NCBI GenBank assembly: GCA_008692225.1
Contig: VICG01000015.1
Location: 761,001 to 825,000 of the forward strand
From: Monilinia fructicola
Taxonomy: Eukaryota; Ascomycota; Leotiomycetes; Helotiales; Sclerotiniaceae
Direction: 5' to 3'
DNA: 64,000 nt
Shown here piece by piece: positions 10,932 to 22,654 of this stretch. The stretch's first letter is position 1, and each line of letters starts with the position of its first letter. The position numbers and the translations under genes are program-made. The notes under the pieces are model-generated. The model was given only the letters and a program-made list of their open reading frames with translations. It did not search any database and was not told the DNA's origin.

Positions 10932-12626
10932 TATCGGGGCAGAATTTCGCAGGTCGGTCTTGTTCAGGGGAATTGCCGCAATACATACTCCTAGGCAGGT
11001 CTAACGGTGAGTACTAAATTATCTTAAAATCCCAGACGAGATTTGCGTTACCGTCATTCGCTCAAGAGATTAATCTTGATGTCTCGAAGCCTTGGTATTT
11101 GTAATTCAATATAAATATTGATTTTGACCAAACAATCAAACCGAACAAGAGATTTTACCTCAAATGTGATTCATTTCATTTCTTCGTATTCCAATAACTC
11201 AAGAAATTTCTCAATGATGATCTTGTATCATGATATTAAAGACTGACAGCCTGGCAAAACCTTGCTTGCTTGACCGAAAGTTTCTGGTTCGCCACGTCAG
11301 GGATAATTTAATTTCATGATGATTTGATTAGGGCTATCACTGTAGATATCCTTGTGGACTACAGTATAACGGTACAGTAGGGGGTTTAACAAGGTTCAAC
11401 CGTTCTTCCCCGCCTGTGGAAACATTTCGTGGAATCAATCATTGGATTGATAAGAATAGGACATCCGAGGACATCCGAAGTAATCGCTGAGTCTTTGCAT
11501 ATCACAATCATACAGTAGATTGAAGATCTATCTATGTATGTATGGTGGGGTGGTGTGTGGGTGAGTGAGCGAGTGCCTCGGTGCCGATGAATTTGCGAGC
11601 TGCACAACATAATCCTTTGGTTTTCTTCATTACCATAAATGGGCGGCTCGAATGCCTCCATTGAGATGCAGTATCACGGATTCGTATTATCGAATGCGAG
11701 TAAGCACGCCTCCAATGTATGATAAATTGATTCTCGTGGCATAAGAATCGACAAGATGCTAAAGAAAATATTGATGGCGTATCTTGTCGTCATAATTCTG
11801 ATGATGTGGTTGGAATATGGATGAAATACTTTTAATGCGAAACGTTGTTAATCAAAAGCCACTATATTAAACGAGGCGGTCTTACCTATTTAAGGTTAGC
11901 GCTTATATATCATTCCTTGAGTAGAAGGCAGAAATCTAGAAGCAAAATGTTTCTCAATGCAGCCAATTCAACATTAGATGAACTTCACAATATTTTCAAT
12001 ATATTTTGTTTTTCCCAGTAATCTCCTGGTAATTCCCCTGAGCAACTGATAACAAACCATGTCTTGCTGCTTTCCAGGAGATTGAAGATACCACAATACG
12101 AATGAAGCCAATATTATGTTCCCAATTCTCTTTGAAACACTTAAGCGGCGGTGAGATTGGCATATGCGGCTGGCTACAGCACTGTAAAGCTGCAGATCTA
12201 GTCAGGAGAAAAGGGAGGAGGACAGCCAATCTTCTTTTGTCCCATCACTCCACTTCCTCGCGATTGGTGAGTAGCAAGTACTGAGTCTTGACCCGAGCTT
12301 TTCTCAAGCTTCTTGATCCACCAGATCAATATACCTTAAATTATGGAGGGGCGTCTGCCGGATCGACCCACACAATTCATGATCTGGAAGCATCCACATC
12401 ATTTAGTTGCCGTTCAAATACTTCCTCATCTCTGGTTTTTTTCGATTTGCTTCTCTCCTTACCAGCTTTCGAAGTTCCTCACCTTCAGTCTCTCTTTCTT
12501 CAAAGACCTGCTCTTATCACAATCTCTTGGCTGTGCCATCCTTTACATTCTTTTTGTACATCGAGAAATCACTAGTAGGCCAGATCCTCCATAGAAAACC
12601 ATTTCGAAAATCATACCTCAGCAAAA
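10932..12626. other. intergenic, promoter side of the CBM1 gene
   Basis: No gene recognised. The stretch before 12627 is CT-rich, as expected for the promoter and leader of a fungal secreted-protein gene. Confidence 0.4.
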
Positions 12627-13382
12627 ATGAAGTGCAACGCCGTCATTCTCGCTAGCTTCGCGCTCGGCCAATCTGTTATGGCAACAAACATCTACCGTCC
12701 AGGAGGCCAGTAAGTACACAAGGTGGCTCGTATTTCATCTTTACAATTTGCTAATCGACAAAATAGCTTCCACGTTCGAGCTTACAATGGATCAGAGCCA
12801 TCTTTCCCATCTGGAACTGGTCCCTCATCTGGTTTCGCCCGCCCTACCGGAAAGCCACACCACGTCACATCCAAGAAGCCTTGCAAGACCAAGGCATCCT
12901 CTGCAACAGCTAGCTCCAAAGCTTCTGCTGTCACTTCCGTACCAGCAGTTAGCTCCGATCCTGTATCACCAAGCACTGCCTTGTACACCACCACTTACAC
13001 AGACCACGAGTCTCAGACTGTCGTTGTCACTGTTACTCCATCGGCAACCTCGGCACCTTCGGCTACTACATCCCCTGTTGTTCCAACAACTTTGAAGAGT
13101 TACAATGTTGATACCTCATCCGTCGCTCCAGCCACCTCTTCCAAGGCCCCAGCTTCCTCTCTTCCACCTTACCCAACAACCTTCGCAACTAGTGCTTCTT
13201 CAACCGTTGCCTCCACCGGAGCGGCTTCTGGAACTGGTAGCGCTGCCTACCCATCCGGCACTACCGTTGCTGCTTATTACCAATGTGGTGGAATCAACTG
13301 GACTGGACCTACCACCTGTGTTGAAGGTACTCATTGCCAATACCAAAACCCATTCTACTACCAATGTATCTACCAATCTTAG
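12627..13382 (+). CDS. small secreted protein with C-terminal CBM1 (cellulose-binding) module
   Basis: Two exons: 12627-12709 and 12767-13382, with a 57-nt intron (donor GTAAGT, branch GCTAAT, acceptor TAG). The spliced product is 232 residues. The start MKCNAVILASFALGQSVMA is a typical signal peptide. The middle is a long Ser/Thr/Ala/Pro-rich linker, probably O-glycosylated. The last ~35 residues form a fungal CBM1: YYQCGGINWTGPTTCVEGTH followed by CQYQNPFYYQC, with all four Cys and the aromatic residues of the flat cellulose-binding face. There is no catalytic domain, so it is not itself a hydrolase. Such stand-alone CBM1 proteins may coat hyphae, bind plant cell wall, or mask chitin; that role is inference. 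The frame is intact, unlike many neighbours. Confidence 0.88.
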
Positions 13383-14060
13383 GTGCTTGGAGTGCAAAGG
13401 GAGTTTAGTTGATATGACGGCTGGACGGTATCGAGTTTGAATTATCTTGATGGATAATTGGGTGGAGGTTCAATTCTTGTTCTATCTCACGGTAGCCTTT
13501 TTACAAATAAACATGATTTTTCCACATACTTCTGATGTCTCGTTGCCATATCCGTGCTTTAATCATGAATCCATGGATAATTCAATCAAGTTCTTTCCAG
13601 ACAAAACCAATCATCCCCAATCAGGATCGGCTTTCCTCTATCGATGTTTCTCTACGGAGTACCTCTCGAATTCATCAAATATGCCCAAAATACTCCTTGC
13701 ACAATCTTACCAATCAAAAAGGAACCCATAAATCTCACATCGATTGCCCGTGTAAATTTCGGGCAAAAAATATCCTCATCAGGAGAAATTTATCCGAACA
13801 CCGGGCCGTTGTGTATACCGGTAGCCTTACAACGGCCGACCCACACCATATTTCGCTTAGATGTCAGCTATGTGCACTTTTCTCCACTTCATCGAAAACT
13901 TTTCTCTAATTATGATACATTATATAATAGTATAACTTCAACCAATCATAATCAATCAAGCACTTCCAACTCTCATCTCATCATTCATCCAATCTTGTTA
14001 TATCAAGCTGGTTGGTGACGATTATGATCGAGGTTAGTGACTCAAGGGTAGATCAGAAAT
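13383..14060. other. 3' flank of the CBM1 gene and upstream flank of the tRNA
   Basis: Open frames at 13447-14018 overlap in three registers without recognisable motifs. I see no gene. Confidence 0.4.
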
Positions 14061-14183
14061 GGTGGTGTGGTGTAATGGTAGCACGTGGTGTTGTGGTTTC
14101 TCCTCTCAGGGTCTTCACGAATTCGAGTCTTTACAGACTCAATACAATCCGCTTCAATCTGGGTTCGATTCCCAGCACCGCCA
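14061..14183 (+). tRNA. tRNA, best read as tRNA-His(GTG), with an intron of about 52 nt
   Basis: The acceptor stem GGTGGTG (14061-14067) pairs with CACCGCC (14176-14182), discriminator A at 14183. The D arm GTGT-AATGGTA-GCAC and the T arm CTGGG-TTCGATT-CCCAG are both canonical and form the Pol III A and B boxes. The anticodon loop reads TTGTGG, putting GTG (His) at 14093-14095. An intron of about 52 nt (14097-14148) would follow position 37, the normal site in nuclear tRNA genes, with loop base C38 at 14149. The weak point is the anticodon stem, TGGTG against CGCTT, which has wobbles and one mismatch, so the exact 3' splice site and the identity should be verified. No CCA is encoded, as expected. 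Confidence 0.7.
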
Positions 14184-14187
14184 AAAC

Positions 14188-14202
14188 TTTTGTCTTCTTT
14201 TT
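14188..14202 (+). terminator. Pol III T-run terminators after the tRNA
   Basis: TTTT at 14188-14191 and TTTTT at 14198-14202 lie immediately after the tRNA 3' end, the usual Pol III stop. Confidence 0.7.
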
Positions 14203-16245
14203 GCTTTTGCTCTTGCTTTCACTTATACTCTGGTCTTATTTATTATCTAGGGCTCTTTCCTTTTGCTGCCTCGGGAGAGTCTGAGACACCACAGTGACCA
14301 CACACACACTACTTGACCACAAAAATCAAGCTACCTTCTACAATTTCCTCATCTGATACCAGCACTTGTCTTTCTTTCCAGTCGCCCATCCTCATACTCT
14401 GCATGTATCACACCAGACAACAAAGATTGCCATTAGTCAAATTTTTTAACATGGAACAAGTGTTCAATTGTGAGAGCATGTAGCGACTTCAGAATAGAAA
14501 CTGCAACCTTCTTGCAAACACCTTGGAGCCTTCTCCGTTATTGAGTGAACTCCGATCATGTCAGCTTCGCTTGCAGGTTAAAACTTGTTCATGCGGTTAC
14601 CACCGATAAATGATAAATGAATGGTTGATTTTCGAAATAGCATCACCATCCCTGATACTCTCTAGAATATCCATTTTCTCCCATCGCACTTGTTTTCCCA
14701 GAAGGGCGTACATCTGATCAAGTGTTCGGTCTCAACGCCTACCATGCCATGTTCCAATAGCAAGAAACGCATAACTCAATGCTATTCGGACTCGATAGGT
14801 GTGAGAGCTGGGTCTCGAGATGGGTATGGAACTAATAACCAAATTGTCTATTATTCTGATCGTTGGAGTTGATTCCCATTACGTGTTGTCTATTCACGGA
14901 ATGGGAATCTCACACACGTTGAGCCTGAATAAATGGTATCAAACCTGTTAGTGGGTTATTACTGGTTAGTATAGGGCTTTGTATCAAAGTACATATCTAC
15001 TTCCACAAGTCAAGGTGGTCAGTTGCTGCTATGTTCGCTATTTGGGTAGCAAAAGGGAATTTTTGGTTCATGGATCCGTAAGTACCGCATCTATGATAAA
15101 TCTGATTATTCATGAAACCAGAGTACCAATCATCAAATATGGGAAGAAAGATGGGATGGCCTATTTAGATTACGAAGAGGGATAATCATCAGTTGAACAA
15201 TTACAAGCTATGGTGCTCAGGGGCTCGCAATGTTAGGACTTGATTGAGCGGGCTATTTCAAGAAGCTATTAATGTTGATTTACTATCTGTAAAGCAGAGG
15301 TGTAGACATAAAGGACTATAGGAGTAGATGGTGGCGAAGATGAAGCGAGGCTTATAGTTACACCCTGACCAGGGGATTGTGGACCTCCATCACACAACCT
15401 ATAACATTGCCAAAAAAAATCAATCTATTTGCATTATTCCTCCTTGTTTCTTTCATAGACTCCGTTTATCCTCCTTGCTCTCCATCACAACTATCCACCC
15501 CATCAGCGTCATTCAAAGTATTAGTGCCATCTATTCACTTGGCCAGTATCACTGCCGTTGCTAACCTCTATTTTATCGCTTACTACCATTCAACATGAAT
15601 TGTTTGTTATACATACCCGGGCCAGTATGAAGGAAAATATTGTATCTATCACTCACGCTATTACTCTATACACAGTCAACAAATCCTTCACTATAGATTT
15701 CCACTCCAATCCAAAACTAAACCTCCCGTTTCTACCAAGAAGATAAAGTAGAAAAACTCTCGCCTTCGCCTCTTGGGTTTTGATCCCTTGGCAAGGTAAA
15801 ACCAACTGCGGGATCTAGCAAGTAGTCAAGCCAAGAAAGTGAGATGTGCAACAATTATTTCATTGGAAGAATTATGATTTTTGGAGTTTGATGATTCCAT
15901 TTGATTTTTATTCGCGCCTATTTTTATAGTATGCTGTGTTACCCACCGCCTACCTAATTACCTCTTCACCCATTTTATATCACAACTGCCAGCTATGCAA
16001 AAGTTGTCGGCTCAAGGTATACTCCTTGACTGCCCTTACCCATCATCTTGTATCCAGACTCCCACTTCCAGACTCCCACTTTCAGTGCCTATGTCCATTT
16101 CCAGTAGTCACTACCCAACGCATCAGCTCCTCCGAATAAGTATCGACCTTGACGGCCAGATCCTCTGAACAGTGAGTAGTATCATACAAGCTATCGGGAT
16201 CTGAGAGACTGTAAAATTGTCTTTTTGGAAAGCTTTCCCCTTTCC
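14203..16245. other. intergenic, nothing recognised
   Basis: Several short open frames (for example 14690-14872 and 14979-15185) lack recognisable motifs. No repeats or RNA genes were seen. Confidence 0.4.
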
Positions 16246-17892
16246 TCAAAAACTCGCGCCCTTATCATGATTCCCCGCACCATGACCATTCTTCCATCCT
16301 AATTGTCCCCTCAAACTATCTTCAGCTTCTACTACTCGCCTTGGTAACCCTCTTCCAACACCTGTAAATACGAAAACTGCCCACTTCCATCTAAATGGAT
16401 TAATCGCAATACAAAAGGTGAACCACCATACCAACTCCAGATATGTGAAGAAATCGAAAGCGCCCGCAGGACTGAATCTCTTGAGGAATCGAGTCATATC
16501 GATCCAACGTTCCATCCAGAAAGGATTAGGTCTTGTCAAGGGATCCGATAGAAACATGAGGAGGATACGAGTGTAAATGCCGATGTGCCAGTTGCCTACA
16601 GCGCCAATAGCGTTGATATAGGTGCAATTGTTGCAACAGACGGAAGGATGAGAAGGAGGGAAGGTTTGAAGATACCAGTTGGGTGGTGAATAGGGGTCTT
16701 TAAAGGTATCAGAAGGAAGGAAATCCAGAGATGGGCGATCAAACCCGGTGGCCATTACGACAATATCGCCCTTGACAACTTGTGATTTTCCGGGACCACC
16801 AGCGGGAACACCTTTTGCCCGAAGATTGAAGATTGAATTTGATACCATCCTCGGTGAATCCTTTGAGATCACCTCGTAGCCATTCTGCTTTTCCTTCACG
16901 GATCTTATCCATAACATCTGAATTGACCATAGGAGTGCCAGTGAAAATTCCTTTGTCGGTAGGGGCGAGATCTTCCAGATCTCTGTAAAAGAACTTTTTG
17001 AGTAGAGTCTCAGGGATCCAACTCAAGAAAGTTTCCTGTCCGAATATGTTCAACGCGAGTAGTATATCCACAACGGCATTCCTAGGTATAATCCATTTAT
17101 CGCTTCTAGCCAAAATTGTTGTTGAGGCTGCTTCTTCATGCGTTGCGAATTCCAATGCTTCAACCGCACTGGCTCCACCTCCAATGACAATAATTTTCTT
17201 CCCCTTTGCATCTTTACCAGTGAGCTCAGTGGAATGATATATTTCTCCTTTGAACTTATCCATTCCGGGGATGTGCGGTATCTTTGCATCTCCGCAAGTA
17301 CCCACCGCTGCGATAATACCTTCGAATCGTCCTTCTGATGTATTGTTGATTATCCACCTTCCTTTTTCGTCTTGATATACCTTCTCAACTTTAGTATCGA
17401 ACTTGGTCTTCTTTTCCAGTCCATATCGTTTCCAAAGTTCGGTGATTTCAGACACGATTTGTTGCTGATTTGGATAACCACCTTTCCATTGAACTGAAGG
17501 ATGGAATCGATACATTAAAGAATGTATTTGTAGACCAGATGTACTATTGACCCTCTGTAAAAGCATCGTATTAATTAGCTGCTAATTCATCGTTTCTTTG
17601 TATCCGCAGTATTGCATGTCCGGGAAAAAGAAGAAGGAAATAGACATACACTCCAGATTCCACCCAATTGACTTCTGGGACCAGCCTCAAAGATCTGCAC
17701 ATCAAATCCATGACCAACACAATGAGAAGCCGCAGAAACGCCCGTCAATCCAGCACCGATAATTGCAATTTTTGGTCTTCCAAGCCTTTGTCCCTCAACG
17801 GGAGGCGAAGGAGAAAGCAATTTAGCTAGGAGGAATTGCCATATTTGGTAGAGAAAGAGGAAAGGATGAAAAAGGGGATATGATAACTCCAT
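16246..17892 (-). CDS. flavin-containing monooxygenase, frame broken by a 7-bp tandem duplication
   Basis: FAD- and NADPH-dependent class B monooxygenase. Exon 1 is 17892-17650, followed by an intron of 95 nt (donor GTATGT, acceptor ACAG) and exon 2 from 17554. A hydrophobic N-terminal anchor (FLFLYQIWQFLLAKLL) precedes the FAD-binding motif AIIGAGLTGVSAA. Further on come the FKGEIYHSTEL signature (FxGxxxH type), the NADPH-binding motif IVIGGGASAVEALEF, and ATGFDRPSLDF, all in the order normal for the family. The C-terminus has a Trp-rich hydrophobic segment. At 16821-16834 the heptamer GAAGATT is repeated exactly twice. Dropping one copy joins ...EDGIKFN to LRAKGVPAGGPGKSQ and restores an uninterrupted protein of about 514 residues. 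As it stands, translation would stop soon after the break, losing the second half of the fold. Substrate unknown. Confidence 0.85.
16821..16834. repeat. exact 7-bp tandem duplication inside the monooxygenase
   Basis: GAAGATT GAAGATT. It shifts the reading frame of the enclosing gene by one base; the two flanking frames are each well conserved. Confidence 0.9.
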
Positions 17893-18206
17893 CTTATCAA
17901 TTGAGAGCTTGTTGATTGAAGGTTCTTGACGTGAGAGAAATGACTTGGATGAATCAATTGGACATTTAACAGAAAGAAAGAAGTATTATGACAGCAAAGA
18001 GCTTGCTTGGTTGTTGACATGTGCAAGCGGGATGTGCGGGCCCGTGCAGCAAGCCTATGACGTACTTAATTCATATTTTCTAAGAACGCATCAACACAGT
18101 AGAATGATTGGCTATACAGAATATTCTCGGTTATTTAGGTAGCGTGAACTAGTTGTCATTGACATGTGAATGGGAAATAGCCCAAATGGTAAGGTTAATT
18201 AATATA

Positions 18207-18457
18207 CTTGGCGTTGTTTTGGGTCAATGCCGGGCTAAAAATTAACTGAAAAAGGAACTTATTTTAAAAAATTATAATAAATTAACAAATCAATTAAAAA
18301 TTATAAAGAATGCTTTATAGTATTATCAAGTTAAAAAATAAACATTTAGTGTATTTAAATTCTTAAAAATGAAAGTTTTATAATATATAAAAAAGGATTT
18401 AAAAGATATATTATTTTGTAGATTTTTAGCCCGGCATTGACCCAAAACAACGCCAAG
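18207..18457. mobile_element. MITE-like TIR element, copy 1 (251 bp)
   Basis: A non-coding element bounded by perfect inverted repeats of 36 bp (18207-18242 and 18422-18457, outer end CTTGGCGTTGTTTTGGGTCA). TA lies on each side (18205-18206 and 18458-18459), consistent with a TA target-site duplication as in Tc1/mariner-type elements. The interior is very AT-rich with no open frame. A second copy lies in reverse orientation at 49799-50053. Confidence 0.9.
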
Positions 18458-18459
18458 TA

Positions 18460-19519
18460 CAGTCCTGTTGAACGAATTCTGAAATTGAGAGACAAATGAA
18501 TGATTGAAAGCTCGATAGCTATAAGGACTGTTGTTGATATGTCTAATATAAACTTGCTAGACTACTCTAGTAATCAAGCGCTCTTAGGCATTTCACAGAA
18601 CAACTCAGCTCTTTAGTCGCTACAATATGAAACTACCTTTTTTTCACTTAGTTTCTACTATCTGTACCAAGTTCGTCATATGATTTACTCGCTCCATCAG
18701 AAATTGCACAATGCGGGCGGGTATCCAATACGATAAGATAGCATCGGTAGAAACGTCCCAGGACCTTTACAAGTAATTCCCCAATTGCTCGGTTTTCCGG
18801 TGATGGCTCAAGATTAGACTAAGGAACCCCTTAATGATCCTCGGTAATCGTCTACAATAGAGTTGCGGCCGCATCCGGCTAAAGAACTCCAATCTTTCGA
18901 TATAGTTTGAAGCTTTACCATTATCTGTAGCAATTCATGACAGTTGTCAAATATTTTTTAAATCCATTAGATCCAGGGAAAATTGTACTTGTTGAATAAA
19001 AATGTATCAATGTTCTTGCATAGCTCAGCTACCAGGAGCTAGTATCTAATTGTAGTTGAAGGCAATTATAATCAAAGTGATTAGTCAATCAATCGATTAG
19101 TTATTAATTAGCGAACTAATATTCATTAACTAATTGACATTTCAGCATTGTTATTATTGATTTAATTAACTGATTAATCGATTACTAATCAATCAAAATC
19201 TAAACATGTTATTTATATTATAGTTGTATTATTATATAAAAGCTTTTTGAATAAACGAATAAAACAAATAATAAATATAACGATCGGGCTATTGTAATAT
19301 AATATTCCACAGCGGCAGCAACATCCGCGATGTTGTTAACGTTGTCGATTTCGGCTATATTAAATGGCAAAAGCACTATAGCTTCATATAAATAATGGAA
19401 TAGATAGTTTCTAATGAAAGAAAGCTTTTACTACAATAGGTAAATGATACCGTGATAGTAAAACTATTTTCAAGAAGCATTTGAAAGTATAATTTCTATT
19501 AATAAGAAATTTGATCTAA

Positions 19520-19552
<33 letters not shown>

Positions 19553-22165
19553 TAGAAAAAGAATATTATAGCTATCATTTGCTAAGTCAGACTAAAATAG
19601 ACTGATATATTACACAACCATCTAATCATATAACTAATCATTAGCTAATCAACAAAACTATTCGTTTACGAGTTAATCAAAAATGCCAAAGTCTTCAAGT
19701 AACTAATTTGCGCCGATTGCTGTCAATCAGTGCAATTAGTCGACTGACTGGTGGAGCGCTCTGATTATCGCAAGATTTTCCAACTGATTTAAAACCTTAG
19801 ATGATCAGCTGATGGCGTTTACGGAAGCCTTTTGTCAGTAGAGTATGAGGAGCTCTGGTATGGCGTTGTATTCCGATCAGAGATATTGAAATTCTCCCAT
19901 TTTCACTTCAAATAAAGTCATCTATCGCGACAAGAATAACAACAAGTTGTATCCATCAAAAATTGATCAATTCTCTATTTTTGGGTTCGAACACATCTGC
20001 AATGTTTCTCGTAGACGTTTGGTATATTTTGGAGAAGTGGGTTTTAGGAACGCGAATCTGGCAATCTGCACAATAGTGACTTGACATGATGCGCCGTGGG
20101 AACCGCCTCTTATACTTGGTCAATGTGTGCTCCATAGTGACGATGGGCAGCTTCTCTTTCTTGTTATACAAGAATATATTTCATTGATATGTGCCAGAGA
20201 ACTCCGCAAGTAACCACGCACTAAGCCATATCTAGGCAGCTAACTCAATGGCCCCTTCCTAATGACCAAAAGCGTGTTAGGAAGCAAGTATAATCCAAAC
20301 TAACGAAGCTATTCAGCAATGAAAGTATCATTGGTTTTGTGCCAAATATCCTCAATTTTGAAAATGCGTGACAGTACAAAGGCACTAGTGGAAAAGAACG
20401 TTCGTAACTGACTTTAACGTCGATTAAGCCTCTCTTAGAGCTTTTAGAGCTACTAATAAGCTTCAATGGCTCTTTGGAAAAAGTGCTATGGCTCTTTAGC
20501 TCTAGATCTATCCGTAAAATATACGGATCATCCCCCCGGCATTCCACATGCCGTGCACTACGTGTAAAGAAACTCACATTAGCGCCCCTCGGAAATCGCA
20601 TAAATCCCCTCGCTCTTTCCCAGATTCCTCTTTCTTTTTTCTCTTCATCAACGCTCTCCCAAAAGTGTGAAACACCTTCACAGAGCGGCTATCACCTCCC
20701 CAGAGCAGCGCTTCCACTAAAGAGTGCTGAACTACCCTCCCCGAAGCGTGAGCTTCCTTTGTAAGCGGAGACTTAGAGCAATCATCTTGTCGCTCAAGAA
20801 TGACAAGATGATGATGACCTCACAATTTTTTGTTCACACCCGTCCCCAAGAGGAATTTTTTTTTCATTGTACATGTGGCCTTTTCGTTGCAGTATGAAGA
20901 AATTACCGACAATGTGCGGAGGAAGCATGAGATTCGGCTCGTGGTTGATGGAGTTTGGAGGGTTGCCCCCTCATCTACAGACCACCTCCCGGAAATGCTG
21001 CGACTATCTTTCCACTTTCAGAGTCACGACGTTCCCGACGAACTGAGCAACACCATCCTTTCAGATAGCGACGCGCACTTGCCTAAATCTGCCTTTTCGA
21101 GCAACGTCACAACTTTTCCCCCTAACTTGCCGATCTCTGAAAATTGCTCAAAGCATGACATATATCCTTTGTGCCCATCACTAAAATAGTGGGAATCTCC
21201 CAACACACCTGCCTTCACAACAAGTCATGGTTTGATCTTGCGGTCGAGAGTTTTGCAGAAGAGAGTTAGATGAGCTAATACCATCATCACTCGATGAACC
21301 TTACCGAGCCCGACGTACAGACTTTCATCCCCTGTTCCAAAGCGATCGAGACCAAATAAAGGTTCAGGAATAACAGTATAGAAAAGTGGCAACAAGCAAG
21401 GCTAGCATGAAGCAAAATTCTGGACAAAATGCGCAGGACATATGCTAACGAATGCTAAAAATTTCATCTTCTCACAGCGAAGCGCCGCATGTTCCACTAA
21501 AAGACTTCTGATCATATCATTTTCTGGATCATGATCACTCAACCACCTAGTGCCTAGATAAGGTAGAATGCGAGATTGAAATGCACAACAAGAGCAAAAG
21601 GAAAGAGGAATAGACAATCACTCCCTACAATATTACCAATACCCACCCCACTGTCACATGGCAGAAAGAAACAAGTCAAATGTATATCCAAAATGAAAAT
21701 ATGGTATTCCTCAACTCCTTTTTATGCCACAGAATTATGTATCTGGACAATAGACATAACCACCTTTCAAGCAAGACATCAAGCATGTTTGTCCTCATCC
21801 TTTCAACTCCCAGCGCCATGCCAGCTGAGAACCACTGTGGTGATGGAAATGCACCCACGTCTAAATCCACAGAGCGTTGTCTCTCAAATTTCTTCCCATC
21901 ATCACTGCATCTATTTTCCCTTCCTATTGTTGCCTCATTCTCTGTCGCTTGCGCTTGTGGTCCAATAACCATGCCCTTTGCCTGCATTTGCCATCGAAAG
22001 TTCGTTCGCAAGGGTGGTAGATATGTACTGGCAGACTGATCCCTCGATCAAATATTCTGCCCGAGCAGGATATATCTGATCATGCCCATCCTGACCTCAG
22101 CCGTGTCATAAACCTGTTCCAAGCCAACCTCAACTTCCCTCCCACCATCTCCAAAGACCCGCCAA
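18460..22165. other. AT-rich and gene-poor stretch
   Basis: 18940-19720 is AT-rich with an imperfect palindromic region (about 19077-19200) and a (TA)n run at about 19521-19548. The GC-normal part from 19,900 to 22,000 has open frames on both strands (20245-20601, 20830-21189, 21024-21218, 21676-22011) that contradict one another and show no recognisable domain. I call no gene here, but a fast-evolving one cannot be excluded. Confidence 0.35.
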
Positions 22166-22654
22166 TCACGCTCTAACCAAGCCATAAAACAAAGTCCAAG
22201 TTAACACAAACCCACTCAGTCCTCCACCAGCCCCCCTGTCCAAAATTCCCATGCCCCTCTGAAATATCGATCCCCAACCGTGTCTTTACTCATATGTGGC
22301 GCTATTCGAAAAACATACACAAGAGCGCTGGTGAGCAAGGTGAAGAGGATGTAGAAGATGAAGCCAAGATACGATTCCAGACCAAGAATACCAGCTGCGA
22401 CACCAAAGAGAGAGGCTGTGAGGTTGTGGAGAGTCGCGAGGGTCTGCGGCAGAAGACGCTTAGTTAATTGATTCTAGTCAAGAAATGGAGAGGTTTGCAG
22501 ATTCGGAGTGGCATAAGACCAGCATCTCAAATAACCCGAGCTGGAGCAGCGCAGCTCTTACGGGAAAGTACCGAACTGAACAACGAACCTTTGTGTTGTG
22601 CATCACAGACTCCTGCACGATGGGACTTATTTGCATTTCTCGTTCCGTCAGCAT
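22166..22654 (-). CDS. EMC6: ER membrane protein complex subunit 6, one frame break
   Basis: EMC6 is a small core subunit of the ER membrane protein complex, an insertase for tail-anchored and multipass membrane proteins. Exon 1 is 22654-22589 (MLTEREMQISPIVQESVMHN..), followed by an intron of 145 nt (donor GTTCGT, acceptor GCAG) and exon 2 from 22443. The second exon reads TLATLHNLTASLFGVAAGIL, then GLESYLGFIFYILFTLLTSA, the typical first two membrane helices, and AWEFWTGGLV. There the frame hits TGA, but supplying one base in the C-run near 22222-22226 continues as GGLSGFVLTWTLFYGLVRA and stops at 22166, the conserved last helix. Corrected length is 114 residues, as expected for the family. 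Because EMC6 is normally intact, this break is a good indicator of a sequence error. Confidence 0.88.

Noticed and set aside
20830..21218. Gene candidates on both strands
   Set aside because: Overlapping frames on opposite strands with equal claim and no recognised domain or splice support.
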